Below are positions 48,340-59,130 of a stretch of DNA of 64,000 nt, one piece after another. The first letter of the stretch is position 1; every line of letters begins with the position of its first letter. The DNA lies in assembly GCF_002775205.1 (NCBI RefSeq), contig NC_036454.1, positions 15,210,882 to 15,274,881 of the forward strand. The letters run 5' to 3'. This stretch comes from Xiphophorus maculatus. Taxonomy: Eukaryota > Chordata > Actinopteri > Cyprinodontiformes > Poeciliidae. Both the position numbers and the translations under genes were made by a program. The notes beneath the pieces were generated by a model, which was not told the origin of the DNA, ran no database searches, and saw only the letters and a program-made list of their open reading frames with translations.

Positions 48340-48720
48340 AATATTATTGTTACATAAATCATTGAAAGACTTTTCACCACAATACATTAAAGATCTGTTG
48401 TTGTTGGTCCTTCCAGACCACTCAGGTCTTCTGGTTCTGGTCTGCTCTGCGTCCACAGAACCGGAACCAAACATGGAAAAGCAGCATTCAGTTTCCATGC
48501 ACCAAAAATCCAGAACAAACTTCCAGAAAACTGCGAAACAGCTGAAACACTGAGTTTCCTTAAATCCTTACTAAAAACCACCTGTTCAGAGTTGCTTTTT
48601 AACCATAATAAATGAAACATTGACTGACATTTGATGTGTACTGTATTGATGATTTTGATGATTGCACTCATCAAAATGTAATCTTTGTTGACAATTGTGG
48701 ACTGTAAAGTGTCTTATGAC
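48340..48720 (+). mobile_element. LINE 3' end (reverse transcriptase C-terminal tail)
   Basis: The plus strand encodes a decayed version of the tail found in fish LINEs: PQYIKDLLL, then PDHSGLLVLVCSASTEPEPN and MEKQHSVSMHQKS, followed by a stop and a 3' UTR. It resembles the L2/CR1-like pattern in which YxxDLL is followed by RSSGxxLLxVPRxRTK and AFSxxAPxxWNxLP. No complete element is present (5' truncation is usual for LINEs). Confidence 0.55.
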
Positions 48721-48829
48721 TTTATATTTTTGCATTTTAACGATGTGAAGATCTTTGTTCCTGAAATCTGATGATTGAAGTTAAAATCCCTTCTAGTCCA
48801 CCCCATGAATGCCCCCGTTCTTTCATCCT

Positions 48830-49095
48830 GACGTAGTCCTCTTCTCCCTAGCAGTGCGTGGTGTGGAGGGGGAGGGCAGAAAAACCTCAAAGCTGATTGG
48901 CTGGCGAGGACGTCAATCATTCCGGTGCTCCGCTGTTTTCCAGAAATACCAGCAGCCCGCTGTCTGGACAGGCTTTGGGAATAGTCAAACCGAACAGGCG
49001 AATCGCGAGGGTAGAAACACAGCGTCTATAAGAAGCTCGAAGTACTAAAAATATCCACTAAAGGGCTCTGTCACCAATTCCCTCCCATCTCAAAG
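48830..49095 (+). promoter_or_regulatory. Candidate promoter and non-coding first exon of the LIFR-like gene
   Basis: This is the only CpG-containing, GC-richer block before the receptor. It has an ATTGG (inverted CCAAT) near 48896, an ACGTCA half CRE near 48909, and exon-like sequence ending CTCAAAG/GTAATT at 49095/49096, a good donor. The exon 2 acceptor at 59034 lies downstream on the same strand, with no ATG-bearing exon visible between. Assignment to the receptor is inferred. Confidence 0.45.
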
Positions 49096-49799
49096 GTAAT
49101 TGTGATGTTATTGATTTTTATTTTCTACCAAATTTAACGTAACAGGTTAGCTAAACCGTACGGACGTTGTGGTCAGTGGCGTGGCCCCGATGCTCTGGCT
49201 AGCAGCGGCAGTGCTTTTTCCCCAAACATATCACTGGCCTTCGTTTGCGTGGAGGACTACCTTTGAAATCACTTTAAATTCAGTTCAAATCGGTTCGTTA
49301 CCCAGTCTGAGAATGTTAAAAATGGACATTTACAATGGTGGATAGTTTATATTATATTCAGTAATGTAGACTCGGTGTTTGTTGTTTTCTTGTTCGCTCA
49401 TTATGTCACGCTGTCCTGCTGCTAATGCTAGTAAAAGCGTCCTGGGATGATGTACTTCACACTTATCTGCCGTAAAGAACCATTTATTTGTAAAATGTAT
49501 AATTTGAATATTTGAAATAGTTCACATAACATTAACTGGACACGGAGTAAGGTGTGCAGTATTTTAAAGCCTTTTATTAATATTTTTTGTTGTTGCTGGG
49601 ATCCCTCGGTGGGACAGCTAAGGCGACTGACGGACTGGAATGGGACAGAACAGCTTTAATATAACATTTTTTGTCATCGTTATAATTTTTTCAAAATATT
49701 GCGTGGATGAATAATTAAAAGAAATATTTATATACGTTTTTGATCGAAGTGGGAAATTAAATGTAACTTCATATTATCCAAGTTTCTTTATGTTGTTGT

Positions 49800-50330
49800 T
49801 CATGCTGTTGGCTGTGGACAGGAAGGATCTCCTGTAGCAGTCTGTATTACAGCGGTAGAGAAGCCTTTTAACTGAAAACACTGTTGTTTTATAACAATAT
49901 CTTGAAGAGGATGCTCAGAGTTGACAATAATTTTATTGATTTCATGAAGAACTCTTGTTTGCGCCATGATCTTCGGATGTCTCAAAAGTCGTCTCCAGAA
50001 CAGAACCAGCCTTTGGTATCAGGTTGTTGAGTCTCTTTAAATTCCTGTCTCTGGTGCTGTTAACCCAACAGATGATGGCAAACGATATTACATTTTCCTC
50101 AACACACTTGCAGAACAGATGTAGAATCAGCAAACACTGAGAGATCTAAGCTTCCTCACGAAATACAGTCTGCTCTGTCTCTTGTTGTTGCCGACTTCCC
50201 TGTTGAGTCTCCAGTTAAGTCTGTTTGTGTGAACACTGAGTTATTTGTATTCCTCCACTTCTTCTCTCATGATAGAAATATGGTTTGACCGTTTCCTGTC
50301 CATTTTTTGTTTCCTTTTAAATCTATAAAC
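49800..50330 (-). mobile_element. LINE reverse-transcriptase C-terminal fragment
   Basis: On the minus strand, in several frames, there are NRLNWRLNREVGNNKRQSRL, YFVRKLRSLSV, NLKRLNNLIPKAGSVLET and EINKIIVNSEHPLQD. This is the usual tail of fish LINE ORF2-like proteins (joint cross-frame reading RLxWxxN, RLYFLRKL, KLxxIxxxAGxVxG, HPLxxxF). At least two frameshifts and stops are present, so it is dead. Confidence 0.65.
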
Positions 50331-51518
50331 TTTTTTGTTTTCTTCAAATTCAAGATAAGATTATTTTATTTTTCCACTCAGCTTCTTGTCCATCTCTGAT
50401 AGACTTGCCATCTACATAGTCATCTGAAATATTATCCACACATCACGTTGAGCAGTTTATTACACATTATATCTTCCCTGACCAGGAACTGTTGGGTCAG
50501 AAACTCAAAATTCCCATCAGTAAACAGATCTTGCGTAAACAGTACCAAACGGTGTTGCAACCCGTTTCAAAGTGGACCCTGTTACAAAATGAAGACTATT
50601 GGAAGTTATCAATTCTCAGAATCAATGAGGTGTTTAAAAACAAAGGCAGAGGAATAAGGGAGAGGTAACAAATTTAAAAAGAATTTGTATGTATTAAAAG
50701 ATGCATCAAAATCAAAATATTGTTATAATTTTGACTTAAAACCTTACTAAATCCAGTTATCTCACACATGTAGAGTGATTTTGCCTCTGATCTTAATTGT
50801 GAGATTTCATCTTAATAATTATTAACCATGCAGGGTTGGAAGACTGCAAAATATGCTGTTCTCATGTCCTCTTAAATCAGAATCAGTCAAAACCTGCATT
50901 GACCTGTCAACAGTTTTACAAACAAATTGTGGACTGAAATTGGATGCAATATTCTATTTGGGCTTTATCTCTTTTCTGAAAAATGAAGAAAACTGTTGGG
51001 CTGTCTAAGATTAACATTCCCCATATTTTAAATTGTTAATTGGCTTTGCATATTGTGTCTAACTATGTAGCCGAGTCAAATTAGTGATCAGATTTTTTTT
51101 TTTTTTTTTTTTTTTTTGAGGCAGAACATGTGGCATCAGGTACCTACTCCTGCAAATAAACTCACAGTATTAGTCACTATAGCTTTGGATAAAAATAAAC
51201 TCCCTACTTACAGTAATGTTCAACCTAGTCCAGTCTGCCTTATTCTTTCTTTTTTGTTGTTGTTTTTCAGTTTTGTTTCAACCAGTCACCATACATGGTT
51301 TGTACTGCCTAGATTAAAAATAGATTGTCTATTACATTTGTGAGTTTTTTAAACTTCCTGTTGCTTCCAAAGATTTGCATTCATAAATGGGTACAGGGAC
51401 TTTGAGAGTAGGAAGGAAGGAAACGCTGTTTGGTTCAGCTCCAGAAGCTACACACAGAAGACTGAATGTCCTTTTTCCACTGAGGTCAGGGCGCCGGCAT
51501 TTCACATGGGCATTCTCC

Positions 51519-51551
51519 CTGTTTTTCACTGATTCGCTCAGTGAAAAACAG
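51519..51551. repeat. Perfect 14-bp hairpin
   Basis: ctgtttttcactga at 51519-51532 and its exact reverse complement at 51538-51551 enclose the 5-nt loop ttcgc. Confidence 0.9.
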
Positions 51552-54500
51552 CTTCCAGTCTTCTCGCTTCTTTACAGGGTCAAGCTTAAGTATCAGTGAC
51601 TTTCAGTCTGTGTTATATTCTCTCTCTTATAGTTCACTAGCGTCACTGTGTGCTTATTTGGTTGTAGTGGTTCTTGTATGACGGTGTAATGATAGAGTTC
51701 CTGAGAGAAGGCGGAGAACTGATTTGAAGCCTTTCTGTGTTTGGCTGAAGAAAATGAGAGATTGTGATTGTTGATGAAATGAGTGGTTTTGATAGGGCTG
51801 GACAAAAAAAAAATAAATATCATGATGTTCAGAGATATTCTCCATCTGATAGAATATTCACTGAACTCCAATCCAGAACCAAATGGCATTCTAGGAAATG
51901 TAGGCAGAGGAAAGGCTTTAGCTGCTCAAACTCTCACAGAGAGCTAAAATAAGCAAGGTGAGTATCATCTACTAACTCACTTACTCCTTGGTTGCCTAAC
52001 AACAACCTGTTGAGTGACTTCCACAGCAGCCATTATGCCTCATAGATGCTTAAAAATAGAAAACAGTGGCATGGATAGGAAAAGTCATGCTGTGAGTTTG
52101 GTAGTATTTCAGATATTTGAAGCAGAAACAAATATTACTGATATGAAATGCCTATATCATAAGTATTAGGCTGTGTCGTCCAGCCCGAGTTTCTAATGGT
52201 AAATGAAACCAATCAAGTAGGTTTCTGGTTATATAAATAGACAACTAATATCAATATTTTAGCTGCTGCAACATCCAAACATTAAATTGAATATGAGTGA
52301 TTACATATTGTAACTTTCATTAATCTCTATGCTTGTTTCAAATACGTTTAACGCTTTTATTTTTAGTAAAAAGACATGCTTATCATTACCAGTATCAAGG
52401 TATACTAAAGTCTTCAAATTTGACCTTGCTAAAATTTTCCATGATGTTATGAAATAACTGGAATTTTGAAACTGGAAGTCAGCTAGAACACTTTCCCATA
52501 CTTGCGTGACAGAAAAAATTGACAGTTAAATATTCCCAGCCATAAAAGACAGGCAGCTGTGGAGTGGAAGCTAAAGGAGGGCCACCCATCATGTTAGTCA
52601 GAGTAAACAGTGGCTGAAGTACAGTTTTGTAATTTTATTCTTTTGCAATATTAACTTTTGTCCTTGTTAATTCTCTTGGATTTCTATTTGTGCAACAGAC
52701 TGATTAATAAGTAATCTAGATATTAATCAGGAGCTTATTACGTCTTGCTGAGCCTTAAATTAAGCACTATTGAGTTAGTTACAGCTTGTCAAACAGTGTT
52801 ACTCAAAATTTTACTTAAAATGTACATAAAAGTTCAAGTGACATTAAAAACATAATATGATTTAGTTGATGGCTGAGCTCACTGTCTCAGCTGAAGTAAT
52901 TGCACTCATTGCAAATATTTATCTTTGCATAAACCTGAAACTGTATTTTCATATTTGTGTTCTCCGTCAATTTCTGAAGAGTGTTTGCCCCTCTTTACAG
53001 ATTCAGTCAGGGATTTAATTCAAGGTTACCAACTTTTGCTGATATTTCATAAATTGCATCCCATTCTTGGTCCGTCCTGCACGTTGGATTTACAAAATGT
53101 TTTTCTTACGTAGAAATACAAATGAACTATATTTTACAGATGGGTAACATCAGGGGTTACAGTGCTGCTTTCTTTCTTTTTATTCCGTTTTTAAAGTATT
53201 CTGATCTTTCTAAATTGGATTAATCCAGACACTGAGATTTTGTTTGGTTTTTAAATAATGTTATCTCTATGGTTTCAGTATTTTGCGGTCACATATATTA
53301 TTGCTGCGGGAACAGGGACTATTAACCAATGGAGAGTTATTGATTTGTGTGGCGCTATCAGTTTCTTGATGAGACTTCCCAGAATCTGCTTTTTTTCTAC
53401 TCCTTACCGCTTCCCTTTTTTTCATCCCTCTGGACTTGAAGGCTATATGTAGAATATGTATTGTGGGTTCTGAAGTATTTCAGGTTGGTACCAAAGTTGA
53501 AAATGAAGCAATTTTTGGGACGTAGACATACTAAAACACAAGTGTGAGTTTGTGTGGGGCCCGCGGGGTGTTTTTGTTTTGGTTTTGGCCCAGATTTGCA
53601 GAAAGACACTTTGCAAACAGCTCTGTTTATGCTGAGCCTTGCTTGTGAATTTCTTCAGAATGAAATGTTGTTTTTTAGGGTGGGGTGGAACTTCCAGAAA
53701 TCTCTAGATATTAAACAAAGTGTGGAATAACTCAGAAGCATAAAGCTGATGTAAAATAAAAAGATTTTCTGTTGCCAAGTATGTTGAAATGAAGAAATCA
53801 CATTAAGATAATCTGGTTAGCTGTTCTGTTCAGCTGCAACGAGACTCTTCGGTGTCTCCTGGCTCGGTTTTTAGATTATAAACACCTGGTTGGGTTGTTT
53901 TTCAGTAGTGAATTCATCCCTGGAAAGTAGCTGCACTTAAAGACGTGACACACGTTTAGCTGCTGGAAAAGTATTTATGCGGAAAACATTGTTACAGGAG
54001 TTCAGGGTTTGTTGGAATTGGAGCCTATCGTAGACCTTAAGCAGCAACAGATGAGATGCACTACTAGGAGACGAGTTTTCAATCTGCCTCGAAGTCAACA
54101 CACAGAGAGATGTAGAGAGAATTACAGTTTAGCTTTACAGTGTTAAATTTTATGAGCCGTCTGAAGGAAATGTCATCCTAAAAACTACAAGTGATCATTT
54201 CATTAATCCAAAAGTAAAGATGTACTGATCAGGGTTTTCAGATTTTTATTTATTTTTTTTGAATTCTAACATTGTTTTTTTTTTTTATTCATTTTCTTTT
54301 TAAATTTACTTTCAAATAACACATAAACAAGAAATATGCTTAAAGCTTTTTGTTTTTCTTCTTTTTTTAAAGATGCTGTAGATGAAGAATTTAGCCTACC
54401 AGGTTTTGTACTCAGATCTCCAGGCTGAATGTTTTTAATTTAGGTCAATAAAATTGGAAATGTTTAGACTGCAGAAGTACTTTTTCTCCATTTTATTTGT

Positions 54501-55589
54501 GTAGCTTCTGTGCCATATCTTTGCTACCCACAGCAATTATTATTTTTGCATTGAGAAATGAATTCTACTGACTTTGTCCTTTAACAAGAATAAGACTAAA
54601 TTTGGGGGTTCTGTTCTGTCATCCAGCAATGAACCAATTAAATACCTCACAAGTACTGCAGAAGACAGTATTAATGATGCATTTGTCCAGACTTGAGTAA
54701 AACAGGCTCTGTCTGCCGGAGGAGTGTTCCTGTTGTACTGTTACTGTAACGGGCTTGGTCGTTTTTTACGTTGTGCAGAAATGTTTGAGGCCTGCCACAG
54801 CTTGTCTGAGGAGAAAACCAAACTGCCAATAGAAAGAAAACAAAGAACCCTACAAACAAATATGTCCATGGGCCGTTCCCACAGAAGATTGTGTTGTGCT
54901 GCCGAGCACAATCTGTCTGTTCCTTAGAGCTTCTAACTGATAGTTTTTTGCATGCACCATTTTTTTTGGTCTTCTTTATGCAGCTTCTGCTTCTAGATGT
55001 TTTTGTTGTTTCTCAACATTTACATGTTTCAATTTTATATCATACTCCTTTCTGAAAGAAATGATATTTCAAACTGGGCTGCAGTTTTTTTATCCTAATA
55101 TTATTAACTTGTTAAATATTCATTGATTGTTTACTCTAACACTTTACAGTTGAGAGAAATTCTGCTTTTCAAATACTTGTTCTGCCCTGATTAAATGTAA
55201 TTTCTAACATTTTGCTTTGTCTCCTGCAAACGCTAAACATTTATAATTTATTATAATTATCATTTTTATCATTATATCAGCTGCTGCACTGGGCAAGCTG
55301 AGACAATGTGGCTTTCGCTTTGCAGCGAGGTGCAGGAACAGGGTTGTTGATGTAGAAAACTGAATTCCTGTCCCTCCATCCATGATATGAAATGTATCTT
55401 TCAATACTGGGAAACGCTCTACTTTCAGGACTTTAGAGGACTCTTTGTGCTGAGACTAAGTAGCAAGCAGCATTTAAAACAAAGAAAAGAACATGGTCTG
55501 ACTTCAGACTCGGATGATTCACGTGGGCTCCACATTTCTGTAATAGAAGACATCCAGTAGTTCAGTTTGGATGAACTTTTGTGTTCTCA

Positions 55590-56430
55590 AATTACTGTGC
55601 AGAAGCGTAAAAGACAAAGATGGTTTAAATTTTAAGGGTACAATGCTAGCACTATGTTGGACCTGGTTTTGCCTTCGTAACGGCCTCAGTTCTTTGGCAC
55701 AGAGTCATGAAGGTGTTGGAATCATCCTGCAGAGATCTGATGACATCAATCAACCCCAGCAGATTCGCTGGTCACAGATCAGTGATAAGATTCTCATGTT
55801 TCAGTAAATCCTCAGGGTGCTTTATTGGATTACGATCTGGTGACTGTGGGGACTCTGCAGCACAGCGCACTTACTGTTGAGTTCAAGACACAAGTCTTAG
55901 GTGGTTTGAGCTTTGAATTATCCTTCTGGAAGCATCCATCACAAGATGGATCCACTGTGGTCATAAAAAGAAGTACATTGCCAGCAACAATGCTCAAGTG
56001 GCTGAGATGTTGTAATTACACTCAGTCTGCCTTAAGGGGCCCAAACTGTGCAAGAAAAGAAAATATCCCTGACACTATGACCTCACACCTGGCAGCCTGA
56101 GCCGTTGATACAAGGCAGGATTTTTGTTTTCATGGTGATTCCACCTAATTCTTATCTAACCATCTGAATGCTTCTGCAGATATCCATACCCATGGCTCAG
56201 GGAACATTTTTCCAATTATCCCTTGTACAGTTTTTGTGTGCATGTTGCTGTTGTGTGTTCAGAGATGATAATCTGCACAGATTGGTTGGATCAAGTGGAT
56301 ATTTGAGCTAACCATCTTTCAAACCAGTTTGGCAGTTCTTATCATCAATTTTCTGTAAACTGAAGAGATGGTTGTTTGAGAAAATCCCAACAGATCAGCA
56401 GTTTCAAAAATATCCAGACGAATGGTTACT
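55590..56430 (-). mobile_element. Tc1/mariner transposon fossil
   Basis: Read on the minus strand across shifted frames, it keeps the order of a Tc1 transposase: a helix-turn-helix piece near 56400 (SVGIFSNNHLFSLQ), then the remains of the MDxSCLxSTVQAGG segment near 56100-56050, and at about 55850-55790 SPDRNPIKHPEDLLKHEN, the decayed form of SPDLNPIEHxWDxLxR around the third catalytic residue. Stops and frameshifts are frequent. No inverted repeats were recognised. Confidence 0.65.
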
Positions 56431-58115
56431 GGCGCCCATCTGGCGCCAGCAACCATAAATTATTGTCTTGTAATTGACTAATTGGCTGCTTGTGGTTACA
56501 AACTATTTCGTTGATGTACCTAAAAGTATCTGGTGAGTATGTTACTCGTGAATTAATTAGCAAATCTTTCCTTCGTTTTCTGCGCATTCATCTCTGTAGG
56601 TTCTGGCCTAGCCTAAGGAAGACGGGGTTAAAGCTTTTCTGTTAGTGCTAGAAGGTGGGTTTCCCTGGGAAATCATCTGGGAGCTGCCGTGAGGAGAAGG
56701 ATGGCTTTACATGCCTGTTTTCAATTTTATTTCAAGCTCTGAAGTCCTGGTTTACAGCATGCCTCTCTGCAGATTGTGTTACCAGCACAATTTCAGTGCT
56801 TTCTCCTATTACAAGCTCTCAGTTTACCGGAGTGAAATCCCAGAGCATGCGTTCCCTCTAGGCCATGACTGATGCTTCCTCAATGTGATCACAGATGTGC
56901 ACCAAGGCCTTCGGATGGAAGCTTTTCAGACAGTTTTCTGTTTTGACTACATTGTTGAGGTCAGCCATGATGCTCAGTGAGCCAAAATAAAAACCAAACT
57001 AAAGGGGAGATGCTCTACAGCTGGGATCATCGGTTGTGTTGTTATGAATTATGCATTGCCTCCAACTTCTAATGAGTTTTCATGATTGTTCTGTTGTCAA
57101 AAGTTGTTTGTGATTGCAATCAATTTATGTCACTAAGGACAGTTGATTTATCATTGGCGCAAAGGTTTGCTTATTCTCAAGAGCATGGAGGCAAATTATG
57201 CGGAAGAGTTTTTGGGAAAATAATATAACATTTATCTTGAAACAGTTTAGATTTTTTTTTTAAACAACTGAAAGCTGAGGGGGACTGATCTGTTCTTTGT
57301 TTTATTCTAGGTTAGGTTTATTATTATTATTTACATATGAAAAGCACTTCAAAATATCAACAATTCAATAAAAAATATTTTAAAAATAAGCTAAGATAAA
57401 CTCATCCAAGTCATTCTCAGGCCCCAAAGAATTGCAGAAAAGCTTCAGAACAAAGACCGTTATCAGTGTTTGTGCTAGGAATGAAACACTCATGAAGCAA
57501 AAGAGGTGATCATGAGCTCAAATTTTCCTCTAGAGGCGGCGTTCACGGCTGTCAGGACGTTCCTGAAGCTTCTCACATGTAGACTGGATAAAGAGGGAAC
57601 TTACTGGATGAGGTTGGCTTTGCAGGTGATTTTTCAGTAAACCTCAAGTGCAAAGGTCTCAACATGTACAGTCGGTAAGCAAATAGCTTCCCATTGATCA
57701 AAAGACTACATGGACAAAGAAAGGAAGTCCAATAGCCTTGCATTCATGCATTGCAGCACTCCCTTTAAACAACAAATTTTGTTTTCAACTACTCCTTCCA
57801 TTGTTTTCTATAAAAAAGAGGAATTTTTGAAACATTTTAAATGGTATTCTTAGGCTTGTGTGTTTCATCATTTTCTCGAACTGTCGGTGTGTTTTTTTTG
57901 CTTTCTTTTTTTTTTTTCCATGTCTGATTTAAACCTTTTCCTGGCAGACCAGCGTGGGGGTTTGGCATGCATCCAGGCGGAGCTTTGCAGGGAATGGAAA
58001 GCGGTTGAATAGACTGCAGCCTACTCCCTAAATTAAACCTAAGAGGAAACAAACCTGTGTAACCTGCATACGCAAGGACATTTCTTAGGAACAGAAGTGA
58101 CGCTTTTTATATATA

Positions 58116-58504
58116 CAGTACAGACCAAACGTTTAGACACACCTTTCTAATTCAATGGGTTTTCTTTATTTTCATGACTATTTATAAGGCAAGAAATCCC
58201 ACTTATTAACCTGACAGGGCACACCTATGAAGTGAAAACCATTTCAGGTGACTACCTCTTGAAGCTCATCAAGAAAAGGCAGAGTGTGTGCAAAGCAGTA
58301 ATCACAGCAAAAGGTTGCTACTTTGAAGAAACTAGAATATAAGGGGTATTTTCAGTTGTTTTACACTTTTTTGTTTAGTCCATATTTCCACATGTGTTAT
58401 TCATAGTTTTGATGCCTTCAGTGTGAATCTACAATGTCAATAGTCATAAAAATAAAGGAAACTCATTGAATTAAAAGGTGTGTCCAAACTTTTGGTCTGT
58501 ACTG
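58116..58504. mobile_element. MITE of Tc1 type with long inverted repeats, 389 bp
   Basis: The ends start CAGTACAGACCAAACGTTTA and end with the near reverse complement (aaacttttggtctgtactg). The similarity continues inward for about 70 bp on each side (to ttcatgactattta and its partner tagtcataaaaataaag). It is flanked by TA at 58114-58115 and 58505-58506. The wording matches a very common teleost Tc1-derived element. No transposase is encoded. Confidence 0.85.
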
Positions 58505-59034
58505 TATATTCTTTTTAATCAGGTTATCTGAGTACTTCTTTTGCTTGTTAAAACGATTAACTCTGCCTCTTCCACCACTTTACGTTTTAAATGATGACGA
58601 CTTCAACAGTGCCTGGCAAAAGTATTTATTTATTTTTTACACTATTCATGTTTTTCCTGTTTGCAAACAGAAAACTAGAGTTTATTTCTTTTTACTGCAA
58701 TACGCCAATGCAAAGAAATGCAAATCTATGCAGTGAAAAGAAACGGACACACGGTATTAAAATTCTTAGCAAATGAAGATCTGATCAGTCTGGCATGCAT
58801 TTGTGTTTTTCTCCTTTACTCAGATGCCCTGAGTAAAAACAACCTGTTTGCAAATAGAGCCCACATCTCTTGGCTGTAATCAAAAACAACATGGCACTTT
58901 TTTCAAATTTAAAAATAAATCTAAAAAAATAAACTTTCTCACCATTTTTTTATAATTATGTACTCTTTGGGTAACATTTTCATTATCTCAGGATTGCATT
59001 AACACTGTCTCGCTGCTGTTTTCCTCTCCTACAG

Positions 59035-59130
59035 ATCGCTTCCGTCTCTCCCTTCCCTCTGAGGATGTTTAGCTTGTTGTCACCATAGTGCAAAGGACAA
59101 CACATCAACATCAACAGACTGTGAACAATT
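59035..59130 (+). other. 5' UTR portion of LIFR-like exon 2
   Basis: A good acceptor (ttttcctctcctacag) ends at 59034, 96 bp before the ATG at 59131, so the 5' UTR is spliced. No ATG lies in this piece in frame with the coding sequence. Confidence 0.55.

Larger units (their letters stand above)
49096..59034 (+). other. Probable first intron of the LIFR-like gene
   Basis: About 10 kb without recognised exons. It holds a LINE fragment, a poly-T run of 25 (51093-51117), a small perfect hairpin (51519-51551), a Tc1 fossil and a MITE, listed separately. The remaining open frames are below 95 codons and unrecognised. Confidence 0.4.
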
